Shown here piece by piece: positions 15,884-26,852 of a stretch of 64,000 nucleotides of DNA (within the stretch, counting starts at the first letter, position 1; each line of letters starts with the position of its first letter). Where the stretch lies: positions 868,001 to 932,000 of the forward strand of contig LUGG01000004.1 in assembly GCA_001683735.1 (NCBI GenBank). Direction: 5' to 3'. The translations under genes and the position numbers were made by a program. The notes below the pieces were generated by a model. The model saw only the letters and a program-made list of their open reading frames with translations, was not told where the DNA came from and did not search any database. The stretch comes from Grifola frondosa (Eukaryota; Basidiomycota; Agaricomycetes; Polyporales; Grifolaceae).

Positions 15884-17922
15884 ATGGCTCCATCGGACTA
15901 CCTCGTCACAGACGACCTTACTATTATCTTGGGTCTTGTAGCTGCTGGTCTCTTCTTGCTCCATAGCCTCTACAAACCACAATCACTAGTACATCCCATA
16001 CTTCTTGGCAGACAAAGCGATGTTGCGCGCGTGAGGAATCCGGCGGAGAGCGCTGTGTACAGGAATTATGGGACTGGAATGTTGGGACGAGTGCGTTTTC
16101 GCGTGTTCCCCCGTGGAGGATTCGGCTAACAGCTGGTCAACATAGTTCCCCCTGCGTCCTACGAAGGACCAACAGCTTCTCCTTGACCTAGCAAAACCCG
16201 ACTCCGACGCGCCTCGTACATTGTGGTCAACGAAGGTAGGTTTGGCATGACTACACTTTGAACTTATCTCAATGAATGCATCGCTTTCACGTAGATAACA
16301 AATCCTGAGTTGAGAGAACGCGTTTCGGCATTCGGGAGTGGTATCATCCGCCTTGCTGGACTAGCCCCACAGGAGTCAAATGTCCTACTTCTGTTGAACG
16401 ACGGCATCGGTGAGCGCTGACGTCCATCTGAAGCGATGTGATACTCATCTGATTATGCAGAGTTTCTCATATCTGATCTGGCCCTTGCATCTTACTCTAT
16501 CCCGACTTTCACACTGACCTCCCTCTCTCTACTCTCGCCGGTTCTCGACAGTCATCCTCCCTCAGTCATCATTACACACGCCAACTTTCTGTCGTCTCTG
16601 TTAGAGGTTATATATGATGCGAATGAAAGCGCTCACCATATCGTGATTGTAGTTGGCAAACTCACCAACGCGAATGTACACAAGATGGACAAGCTAAGGG
16701 TATTGCAGTGGGAAGACGTGGAACGCGAAGGTGCCTCTACTGAGCAAATGACTCTTCCTCAACCTGGTGCGTGGTGATAATAAATCGTTGAGCTGCTCGT
16801 CATAAACCGATATCAGATCCCCAAGAGGTGTTCACGGTGTCATTTTTCTCGACGCCGTCCGGCGAACTTCAAGGCACCCAGCTTACGCATGAGAACTTGA
16901 CAGCTGGTGTTGCGGCTACCCGTGCCCTCCTTCCCCTTTCAACAGCGATGTCTTCGCTCGATACCATTATTTCTGCGTTCTCTCTGAGCACTCCTTATGG
17001 ACGTGCTGTGGCATACACGGCTATATACGAAGGAACAAGCTTTGCCACGTTGGAAAGTTCGAAAATCATTGGAGATGAAAGGAGTAAGTTCTACGCTCCT
17101 GGTTTGTGCTTGTCAGTCTTAACGATAGGGCCCTCCAGGCGCACCTTCTACAGGCCTCAAAGATATCAACTCCGTATCATCACTTCCCATCCCATCTCCG
17201 ACCATTCTGTTCATTAAACCTTCTCATTTGAATGGTGTTGCTGCATCTATTCTTCAAGAACGAAGAACGCATCTTATGTGATGTATATGATTGCATGGCG
17301 ACACAAGTTAGCTGCGCTCCTTGACGGCTTCCTCACCAAGCAAAGTCTATGGGACAGAGTCATATTCGACGGTGCACGTGTCAAGGTGATGGGCAAAGGC
17401 GCAGGCACGGTGAGAGCTATCATCGTCAGCGCAGGTACGTCATCACACCCGCTTCCTATCACCTGGGTGTATTCACCGATTCACTGCGATGTAGAATCTT
17501 TGGAAGCACAAGCATTGACTCCATCCCGTATCGCGCTCTCCGTCCCGATCGTCAACGCGCATATTCATCCACTTATCGCAGGCCCTGTCTTCGCATCCCA
17601 TCCACTCGACCTGCAGACATTCTCGCCCAACATCACTGCATCGTCTGCATCAGCCGCAGATGCGTACGCATTCACATACCTCGCGCCCGTCGGCCCTCCT
17701 TCAGTGAATATCGAGGCTAAACTCGTCGGAGTCGACGATGAGGCCGTTGAGAGCGGCGCAGACCCTATCGGCGCGTTGCATGTGCGTGGCCCGAGCGTTG
17801 GGAAGACCCTGGAGGAAGTAGGTACTCGGAGTGAGGAGGAAAGGGTATGGCTCGATACCTCAGAGCGGGCTAAGGTTGCCACGAATGGCACGTTTAAGGT
17901 TGTCTCTGCATTCAAGATATAA
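15884..17922 (+). CDS. Acyl-CoA-synthetase-like (AMP-binding fold) protein lacking core catalytic motifs
   Basis: An N-terminal membrane helix (LTIILGLVAAGLFLLHSLY) suggests ER or lipid-droplet anchoring. Exon order then follows long-chain acyl-CoA synthetases: NYGTGMLGR, LRERVSAFGSGIIRLAGL, LLLNDGIEFLISDLALASYS, a middle exon with THENLTAGVAATRALLP, then IAWRHKLAALLDGFLTKQSL, VIFDGARVKVMGKGAGT and DPIGALHVRGPSVGKTLEE. The P-loop is FFSTPSGELQGTQLTHENL instead of the usual YTSGTTGxPKG, without GTTG or the invariant Lys. The GWLxTGD motif reads VWLDTSERAKV. So it is probably not a normal adenylating enzyme. The frame jumps near 17277. A second one-base correction near 17916 would extend the protein about 40 residues to a stop at 18051. 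Confidence 0.75.
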
Positions 17923-18593
17923 CGACAATATATGCGAATGGCCAGGTTGTATTGAATGCGAAAATGCACCCATCTAGCAGTGCCTTTGATACGTTAATCC
18001 GTACTCATGGCTCGTTCGCTGAGACTGCGAATTGTACAAACACTATGCCATGACATTGTAAGAATGGGCTTTCGAATAGATACCACACCCCAATCGGATC
18101 GGCCACTTGTCCACCACCAAAACCTCCAACGTTTCCATCGGCAGGAATGTTGAAATGATTGCTGTAAAATGTCAGTGGATCACCATACCAGTTGAAAATA
18201 AAAGCAATTCGCAGGTAAGAGCATAGAAGAACCACTTAGCCTTGATATATTGATACTTCACTGGTGAGCAATGCCGGTCTGGAAGGATGCAAGCGTAAAC
18301 CACAAAAAAAAAACGCAGTCGTCGAGGCCGGGGACTGCAAAGCAGGAGACTCGCTAAGACGACGTCCGGGCAACTTCAGGCATCGAAAGGAATCGGGACC
18401 AATGGTCAATCGCGGCACCAATCAGTGTGGAAGCTCTCGCCGGAGGCGTCTCCGCATGGCTCTACCATCGCTAAGCAGTGTCTCCAGCAATGAGACTCGC
18501 TGAGCAAAGCGGGATCAAAGTAATCTGAGCCGCTTTGAGCCTGCAGACAACCCAAGGAATATCAGAGAGATTACGGAGAATACAAACACACTA
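17923..18593. other. Convergent intergenic region with a protein-like minus-strand fragment
   Basis: On the minus strand at about 18235-18005 the reading GDPLTFYSNHFNIPADGNVG then FGGGQVADPIGVWYLF looks protein-like and ends with a stop. A GT-AG intron could precede it, but no upstream exon or family was identified. It overlaps the possible extension of the plus-strand neighbour. The rest has no recognisable gene. Confidence 0.3.
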
Positions 18594-21315
18594 CTAACCT
18601 GGCGAGCTCGGCGGGGAATCGAAAGAGTCATCATCAAGATCATCAAGTTCGTCATGGTACCTCTTTGACGATTTCTTTGACAAGGTCTGCGACGCACTGG
18701 AAAACGAGGCCTTCGGCGAAGGAAGCCCGTTCTCTACGAGCCTTGCCGACGTTGAGGGGACAACATCAGCAAGCCATTCACTTTCCGGGTGCACTTCTTG
18801 TTCCTTGTTACTACTGTGTAAATCTACGAAACAAAGTAAGTATCGAAATCAAATGCCACAATTTAGATGCACGAACTATTTCTTTCCGTCCCATCGGTTA
18901 GCGTCGCACTAGAACTTGACTCATGAATATCTCCGTTGTACGCTATTGGGGTTTGATGAGTGAGAGAGGAGCTTTCACCATGATCTGGTAAAAGGTATCA
19001 GCATGCTGTCGAGTCCCCAAACAATACGAACTTACCATCGTCGTCATCGAATTCTAAAAGTTCGGGATACCCCTCATCAAAAGTATCCCTGTCAAGAGAA
19101 TGATGAAGCTCTGAAACGATGGTGCTCATCAGTTTATATTTCGGCATATATAAGGGTAAGAGCTCACCGTCAGTGTTCGGAGGATACGACAATAATTCTT
19201 GTTCATCGGTCTTTGCACGGTCGCGAGCTTGCGTGCCAATTTGTTGACTCGAGGAGTCAGGAAGAACTCCGCCATCATCGAGATAAGCAGATTCGTCCAC
19301 AACTCCTTCGTCCTCGAGGACATCATGCTTGTCGATACGCACTGCAACTTGATCATCGAGCTCACCCTGCGAGTCTTCGTCATATTGCCCATCCTCGTCG
19401 TCGAATTCCTCTAACTCATCATACTCTTTGTCAGAATCTTGACGTGCATGCTCCACATCGAGGGCTCCACCGCTCTCCTCATTTGCTGTCGCTGTGCGAT
19501 CATGGCTGTTCGCAATAACATCCTCATTCTCTTGACCCGCATCACCAGCAGACGCTTCTTCGTGATGAGATGTGTGAGATAGTGAAGAATCACCTGCATC
19601 TTCCTCTGTGCTGATATGTGGCTCGCCCAATCGATACTCCTCGGGATGTTCGTCAATCTGCTGAATAAAACTATCATCGGCACGATGGGTTGCCGAGGTA
19701 GGAGATTCTTGACTCTGCGCCATCTCCCCTCCTTCCACACCTGAAGTGTCATGAGAGTATTCTGAATTTCACGATATACCGTCAGTATTATAGAAGAATA
19801 CAATGAAGGGAACTCACCTTCTTCGTGATGCGCCGTTTGATCTGAATATTGCTCACCTTCCGTGACCAGATTTAATCTTGCGATTTCATCACGGAGAGCG
19901 TTATAGCGGGTGATGAAACGAGGGGACACAAGTTGAAGTTGAAGAGAAGGGGACGCTGACAGATCAGAACCATCATGCACCACATTCAATTCGTGAATCG
20001 TCACTTCATTGGCATAAACGTTATCCTAGTGACAGAGGCATGTCAGAATAGAATAGATGGTCCGCAGAGAAAGCACACGTACCTCCGATATTACGAGCTG
20101 CAAATCATATGCATCCAGGGCCAACTCTGCATCTGCAAATTCTGGAAGATTTTGAACACAGTTCTCCGCGCGCAGAGCCTCGAAAACGACGGACAGAGGC
20201 TCGTAGTACAAGATCGGACGATGATGTAGCAGCAGAGGATAAGTCTGGTACCCCGGTATGTCCGCCGCGGGCGTTTGAGAGCTTAAGGTTGGAAGTGGCT
20301 GATTGAAAAGGCAGTAGTCGACATGCCCTGACGGCGCTGAAAGAGACAACAGAACTGCAGGAGGCGGATCAATATAAACACCTTCGGAAATTTCATGTGG
20401 ATCGTGCGCAGGAACAACATCCTTGGATGCCACAGGCTCGGCTTGAAAGTCGCTTGGTTCCGATTCCTGCACAGGTGCCTCATCGTCATGTGGCGACTGC
20501 ACCTCATGACCGACTTCTGACTCGACAGAAGGTCCTGCAGAAGTCGGAATGGGCGCTTCCGCAGTCGTCGCATGAGGGATAGCGGGATGAAGTGTGTCGT
20601 CCAATAGTTCATAACCGGGATCATGAGTGTGTTCACGCGACAATGTCCTCTCGGGAGGTGTAGAATTGATATTCGTCACCGAAGTGGATATAGAAGAGTT
20701 GCCAATGTGAGTTGTGGCAATAGGGTCGATTGGCTGCGCAACAGTGCCATCCGGTGCTTCCTCGGCTAGTATCGCAGGAGTAGGAAGCGAAGGTGTGAAA
20801 ATTAGCACCTCGGAATCGTCAGGCGGCAGAAACACAGGCATATCAGAAGCGACAGGGAGAAGCTCTTCGATATGAGGTTCTGAATGACCCGCCTCGAGTT
20901 CAGCGGTGATCGTAATCTCTGGGACACCAGGCAACGCAGGAATCATCGACAAGGATGACGGTGTGGTTAGGTCATACGAATCAAAAGTCGGTGAGACGTT
21001 GCTGTCCTCGACGAACTGCGTTTGCGGTGGGGTCGGTGCGGCAGAGTAGACCTCGATGTCCTGCAACTCCTCTCTGTACTCGTCTCCCTCATCAGCCATC
21101 TCGTACTCCGTAATACCATCATTGTACTCCTCCATATCAACCTCGACAGCATGCAAGTCCGGGAAATGCAGCTCTTCGCTCGTGTCGTCCATCATGCTCG
21201 CTTCCACGCTGAGCCAAGCGTCATTTGGTAATGAACCTGAATACATTTGGATGTCAATGTCGCCGGATTCCGTCATCTGGGTATCGAATGTTTCTGTGAT
21301 AGTGGTTGTCGCCAT
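18594..21315 (-). CDS. Large acidic, mostly disordered protein with one ordered block; function unknown
   Basis: The ATG at 21315 starts MATTTITETFDTQMTESGD. A long first exon runs to about 20084 and is rich in Glu, Asp, Ser, Thr and Pro. The only part that looks folded spans the first splice: GHVDYCLFNQPLP, LLLHHRPILYYEPLSVVFEA and LALDAYDLQLVISE, then after a GTACGT/TAG intron DNVYANEVTIHELNVVHDG. PRFITRYNALRDEIARLNL follows. The second half (19740-18998) is extremely acidic (EYDELEEFDDEDGQYDED). The end (about 18794-18594) has HPESEWLADVVPS and a basic KKSSKR segment before DSFDSPPSSPG. I believe it belongs to a conserved basidiomycete family, but I know no function; the composition suggests a nuclear protein. 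It shares a 260-base divergent promoter with RPC82. Confidence 0.7.
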
Positions 21316-21576
21316 TGCAAAGATAGCAGGCCGTAAAATGGCAGAAAAGACACTGTGAAAGCGCTCAAGCCTGGAGGAATTCCGCCCACTTGTCAGACAG
21401 TTCAGGGCAGGCTTCCGCAAACTCTAAAGTCCTCAAACTAGTGCTTCAAGTTTGCACGCAGTCATTTCCAGAACACATCTCCATCGTATCTCCTTCTAGC
21501 TATATTTGAAGCATATACTCACCGTTACTTGTTGTCACCTTTGAGGGAGCAGAAAATTAAGTGCCGACTGACGGTG

Positions 21577-23745
21577 ATGGCGGATGCAGACACTGCACGT
21601 CTTTGTGAACAAATTATACGAACAAATTTCGGTCCATTGACTGCGGTGAGTTGCCTGCATGTTGGCGATGAAGTAAGGCTGAACATATATCTTGCTAGAC
21701 CGTCGCATCCGTGTTACTCACCAGAGGACGTCTGCCACTGTCACAAGTTGTCCGTTTCTCGAGGCTGAAGCCTCGAACTGTCCGTGCTGTTGTTTTAGTC
21801 TTGGTGCAACACAATTTGCTCTGGCATGCGCAATCTGATGACGACGGGGGAGTCCTGGAGGTCAACATTGATGAGTGTCTGATGAGGTTGCGCTATGGAC
21901 GATACGTCTGGCAAGCTGCCCAATTATATGGGAATGCTGTACGCCTTTGAAAAGTTGTAAACTTGGTCTCCTGACAGCTAATATCCATACAGAGCGCTGA
22001 GATCATCCAACTCATCTTAGACCACGGCAAGCTTCGACCACCAGAATTATATCGAGGCTCTCAGTGTATGATCCAATAAAAGGTGCGGCACTTGAGCGTA
22101 GTATTTGAGTCTGGGTTCGTGACGAATGTGCTATAGCACCAGCAATATATTCACAGGCGCTTCATAAGCTCGTCGATGGATCTTACCTCAAGCCATCGAC
22201 TGTGCTATTCCACATATCTCCCCGTGATAAGCGTATTAAGTACGAAGCCGAAGAAAGGGCTAAAATCTCTGGTTTTCCAATGCTAAAGAACTTCGCCAGG
22301 CGAAGGAGATGGCGGAAGCTCGTCTAAAGCGTGAAGAAGAAGAAGCAGAACAAATTGGTATGGTAAGCCATTATCGTAAGAATATCAGATACGTATCAGA
22401 ATATGACATGCCCAGTCTCGTAGAAACGTAAAGCGAAAGATCAGTCACAGCGGTCATCCAAGGTAATGCCAAAGAACAACTACAACCCGCTAATACCTTT
22501 TGCTCATGCGGTTTAAAAAGCGTAAAGCCATCGAAGAAGACGTTGTTGATGTGTGTATTTTGATGTTCTGCTGTTGTCTTGTAAATCAATTCATTTTACT
22601 CTGCAGGATGAAGTCTATTTTCGAGTCAACTGCGAACGATTCAATGTTCACATTCGAAACCAGGTTTGTTTATATATGAACCCTGTATCACTACATAACT
22701 GCTCACGCCTTGTAGCTGATAGAGAATGCTGCTGTGGAGCGTTTTAACGCCTCTGCTGGCCTAGTTTTGCGGGCGACATTGAAAGCAACAGAGTCGAAAC
22801 AGCTCAGCCTTGTGGACGTTCGATCAGGTGAGTGCACTTTGAATGTTGGATACAGCATGGTCTGATAGCCGGCAGACCCCACGTCCTTTGCGAACATCGC
22901 GATGCAGCTGTCGGACGATGACGACTTAACGGCCGGTCTCGTTCTCTCCGCGTCCAAAAAACCTTCTAGCATCGCCCTCATCAAGGACTATCTTGGAATC
23001 CTTGCATCTGCCGATAACCCTACACCGGCCGGACGTGCAGCTTCGTTTGTTTCGATTGGCGGCTCAAAAGTACAAGTCGAATTTGAGATTGTCGGAAGAC
23101 GGCTTAGACGTCGTGTTCTAGAAGCCGTCACACGAGAACGGCATGGTGACGAAGGTGTCAGGATCGTTAGACTCTTATTAGATACCGGAAAGATGGACGA
23201 GAAGCAGGTGTGTTCAGGCCTTATGAGATACAGTCACTCGCTTATTGTGTATGCAGATATCAAAAGTGGGTATGATGGCGCCGAAGGACGTGAGACCATT
23301 GCTATCTACACTGTCAGCAGACTCCTTGATCAGCCTCCAAGAAGTGCCGAAAAGTGCTGACCGCAATCCTACACGGACGTTCTACCTGTGGTATGTGTTC
23401 GTCGACATTCCTTATGTCTGTGCTGATGGTATCCATGCTGTTCACAGGTATGTGGATCTACAAAAGGCATATTCTGTCCTCCTTGGTAACATGTACAAGA
23501 CATTGCACAATATCGCCATACGGCGGCAGGCTGAAGAAGAGGAACCGAGCGTAAAAGCTGTTCTCGAAAAGCGACAGCGGAGTGACGTGAGCCAAGATGA
23601 GGAACGGCTGTTGACACGGAACGAACGCGAGATCCTAGCGCAATGGGAGAAGAAAAGGGAGAAGCTGACTGTCGTTGAGATGCGGGTGGAGGAAGCTGTT
23701 TTCATTCTGCGCGATCTTGGCGCATTAGGGATCAACGATGAGTAA
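21577..23745 (+). CDS. RPC82: RNA polymerase III subunit Rpc82 (RPC3)
   Basis: Rpc82 forms, with Rpc34 and Rpc31, the Pol III subcomplex that opens tRNA and 5S promoters. The ATG at 21577 starts MADADTARLCEQIIRTNFGP. The next exon gives the first winged helix (SVLLTRGRLPLSQVVRFSRL, KPRTVRAVVLVLVQHNLLWH), and LRYGRYVWQAAQLYGN and IIQLILDHGKLRPPELY follow. Later exons carry LHKLVDGSYLKPSTVLFHIS, a charged helix (AKEMAEARLKREEEEAEQ), the middle domain near 22900 (TAGLVLSASKKPSSIALIKD) and the C-terminal winged helices and coiled coil, ending FILRDLGALGINDE at 23745. About nine short introns are present. The frame jumps near 22279, repaired by one added A (PNAKELRQ). The gene is essential in fungi, so this is most likely a sequence error. 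Confidence 0.9.
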
Positions 23746-23906
23746 CGCACACGTTGTCTGCTCGTCATATCGAATTGCACAAAAACCCCGCACAGTGGCT
23801 GTTTTTCTACTGCAGGCCACCTTCATACCCGCTAGCCAATCAAATCAGTGGTGGCAGGTGCACCGCACGGACCTGTTAAGCGCAAAATAAGGTTCGCGTT
23901 AAACAA

Positions 23907-23952
23907 ACGCGTTAGCCGCACGTGACACGCGACGCGTCCCAACACTATAAAG
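23907..23952 (+). promoter_or_regulatory. Histone H1 promoter: two MCB sites and a TATA-like box
   Basis: ACGCGT occurs at 23907-23912 and 23932-23937, with CACGTGAC between them. CTATAAAG follows at about 23945, some 100 bases before the H1 ATG, and a CCAAT lies near 23835. ACGCGT is the MCB element bound by MBF-type G1/S factors in other fungi, which suits an S-phase histone gene. Binding here is inferred. Confidence 0.6.
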
Positions 23953-24048
23953 CCGCGCGTAACCCTCCGCCAACCGGCCTTTCCCTTAACTTGCCACATT
24001 GTATCTGCTCCCCAACTTTGACCTTTATTTCCCTTTTCCCTCATCACA

Positions 24049-25068
24049 ATGCCTTCCGACACTTCCAAGCCCTCCGCGACAGAGTCCGCGAAACCCTTGT
24101 CCACAAGAAAGACAAGAGCGGAGAAGCCTAAAGCTGACAAGGTGGAGAAGCGACGGTCTGCGAAGCCTAAGTCGGAGCAACCCACCACCAAAGCGAAGTC
24201 TGGGACGAAGGCGGTCAAGCCAAAGTCCAAGTCAGCGAAAGCGGACAAAGTCTCTGAAGGTAAGAAGGCGGACAAAGCCTCTGAAGGCAAGAAGGCAGAA
24301 AAGAGTCGGCTTTCATGGAAAGACATGGTGAAAGTGAGTGTCGCTGTTTCATGCGGCGGTGAAATGCTGAAATGTCATGCATAGGAATGCATTGTTGCCC
24401 ATTCTGAAGAGGTCCGCACGGGCGTATCTCGTACTCTTATTAAGAAAGTATGTAATCCGTATGGTTACTTGTCCTCGTTGCTGACTCCTACCACAGTATA
24501 TTAGCGAGAAGTACAGCATCGAGTTTACGAATGCGAATCTTGCTCTCCTCAATCGCGCTATCACGACCGGAGCTGAGGACGGCATCTTCGTGCTGCGAAG
24601 GGCACATCCGGCAAAGTCAAGCTGGCCCCGAAACGGAAACCAGCAGCAGTCAATGAGGCAAGTGGTTTGCCACATAGTCGTCACTCCCACTCACATGCAT
24701 TCTTTTCAGAATGTCCCTGCTGCAGAGGAGAATGCGCCTGCGCCTCCCAAGAAAGCACCGGTCAAAAAGGCTCCAGCCAAGCCCAAGACCACTACCACCA
24801 AGAAGACGAGTAGTTCGAAGGGTACAGAGAAGAAGAAGGTATGCGCCACACCTCAAGTATGTTGTGGCGGCTTCTGATCTGATGTTGCAGACTGCTGTGA
24901 AGGCCGCTGCCACCAAGACTAAGGCAAAGACCGCGTCGAGGCCACGGTCCAAGAAGGTATGGTCCCATTAATTGCTTCGTCTTATTCTTGATTCTGACTT
25001 CTCGCTCTTAGCAGGTGGCGTCGACTGCACCGGGATCAGAACCGGAGTCTGAGGCAGCGGAGGAGTGA
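24049..25068 (+). CDS. Linker histone H1
   Basis: Histone H1 binds linker DNA and compacts chromatin. The ATG at 24049 opens a Lys/Ser/Ala-rich N-terminal tail of about 90 residues with near-repeats (DKVSEGKKADKASEGKKAEK). The globular H15 domain follows across three exons: SWKDMVKECIVAHSEEVRTG, VSRTLIKKYISEKYSIEFTN, then ANLALLNRAITTGAEDGIFV. The tail is again Lys/Ala/Pro-rich (PPKKAPVKKAPAKPKTTTTK) and ends ESEAAEE. Around 24594 the sequence GTGCTGCGAAGGGC is one base short of GTGCTGCCGAAGGGC (VLPKG); with that C the frame runs on as KGTSGKVKLAPKRKPAAVNE. I regard the missing C as a probable sequencing error. The promoter holds MCB sites. Confidence 0.9.
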
Positions 25069-26852
25069 TTTTTCTCTGGATGACGCGTGATTTCTCTACC
25101 TTATTTGTTTGTGCTTGTACTGGAGGCGTCTCGTATTGTAACATTAGCCTTATCTTACTGTGTCAACGAGTTTCTTTCGCTGCATACTTGTTCTTGTTTA
25201 GCGCGTGACTAGTGACGCGACGCGACTATAACACGTGACGAAATGGCTCCGGCATAACACGATGATATATTATCTAGACCTCTTGCCCAGTAGGACCTGC
25301 TGTATTTTCGAATTTTATACGTACGTGTACAGAATTCGGGATGTCATAGAGTACATAAGATCGGGTACCTCAGATACATACTGACAACATTGAATGGTTA
25401 TATTTGCAAAAGCACTTATAACTTGCCTAAATTTCTCTGAAGCGCCCACGTCCTACACAGGGACTTTCATCACCAGCATCCAAGCTAGGGTACCGAGAGC
25501 AATCATGCTCGCTTGGAAAATACGCATGTGCTGTGCTCACTTGTACCACAAATTTCCTGGCAGCAAGAGCCTTCAATAATTACGACTGATTCGGTGAACG
25601 TTACATGGAAGCTGTCGATGCTGTGACATAGTTCTCTTCATGGTCTCCAGATTCACGCCGAGCAGGCCTCGTGGGTGATGCTGGTGAGTACAAATATTGT
25701 ATTCTGGTACCTAGTTTCTAGGACCTCGCAATCTTATCACAACGCGCTCAAGGCTATTCAGCAGGTGCTTCTCGTCATGCACGCGCGGGCCATACTTTGA
25801 TATAAGTAACTAGTATGCTGCCCTCTATTCAAGTCGTCCCTCATTTTCCAGTAAGAATATTGAACTACGACGATAGACACGCTCATAAATTCGGTGTTCA
25901 CGGAAGCCGGATGATACTCCATTGCTCGGACCACTCGGACGTTTTTGGAGTAAATCGGGCGTATGCCGTGTGGTGAGTTCATTTGCTCTGTGGTCTGGAC
26001 TTGGGTGCCCACAAATGTGGATGCTGCGCGAGTACAGATCAATGACCACGGCGCATGTTTCAGTTAAGTTTATCGAGGCAGCCGAGTCCGCGGCAAGGAT
26101 GACTGCCGCAAGCCAAGCCTCCAACCTGAACTCCATGGCTGATGTCAATCGCGCGCGCTTCACGGTCCGTTGGGGAGGAACGCGTGGACCACTGACTTAC
26201 GGTGGTGGGCTTGCCTAGCCCACGCAAGATCGTCGATTGCTGTGAGCGGCAGCGAAGGTGTTATGGAGGCAACAACTAACACGGCCTCAGGAGTAATGTG
26301 GTGTTGTGGAAACAGAGGGCCTGAAGTGACATAAGCCTTCTGATGGTTGTGTTTGTTGGCATCCGCTGAGTTGTGGGGGAAAAATGATTGGGCGGTTACG
26401 TGGAACTAACATCGTGAGACGCGGGGGGTGCAGATGCAGCGACGCTGTGTGTGGCGATGAGGAGGGAGCTGGGAGTGGCGGGCGGCGGGCATGGGGCGGG
26501 TGAGCGCAGGGGCGGGAGGGCGATGTCGGGTGGGAATTTATTTTAAGCGGAGGATGGAGCGGAGGATATATTCAAAGTTGCGTCATCTAGATCGGAGCTG
26601 CGGCCATCAGGCTAGCTGAAATTAGGCACGCCTGGTACGGTTGCTCTTAGGCCTATGCCGCGTCCACTAAGACTCAGAAGCGCGTGCTCTTCCCTTCTCG
26701 CCCTTCCTTTCTCCCAATCTTCCAACTTGCTCTCCTCTCTCATCCTCTCTCCTTCCATTCTCCCTCTCCTCCCACCAATCCTTCAGCCTGATCCCTCAAT
26801 TACTCCAGTTCCACATCGCTGGCCGACCTCTAGACTTCCATATCTCTGCTTA
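25069..26852. other. Long intergenic region between H1 and the GDS1-like gene
   Basis: No gene is recognised. A minus-strand open stretch at about 26163-25825 has no family resemblance or splice context. Just after H1, at 25200-25240, lies a cluster GCGCGTGAC...GTGACGCGACGCGAC...CACGTGACG. A G-rich block lies at 26455-26535, and a pyrimidine-rich leader at about 26685-26800 probably belongs to the next gene's promoter. Confidence 0.45.
26457..26525 (+). promoter_or_regulatory. G-run cluster with G-quadruplex potential
   Basis: About ten runs of three or more G lie within some 70 bases, several separated by loops of one to seven bases (for example GGGCGGCGGGCATGGGG). The cluster sits about 350 bases upstream of the GDS1-like gene on its coding strand, followed by a CT-rich tract. 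A regulatory role is inference. Confidence 0.45.

Noticed and set aside
19003..19518. Plus-strand 171-residue open frame
   Set aside because: It is the antisense of the acidic minus-strand protein, opposite Asp/Glu-rich codons.
24590..24620. A 29-base intron in H1 instead of a missing base
   Set aside because: It is too short and would delete conserved residues of the globular domain; a single missing C restores VLPKG exactly.
25825..26163. Minus-strand 112-residue open frame
   Set aside because: It has no family resemblance, splice context or promoter signal; an ordinary chance frame cannot be excluded.
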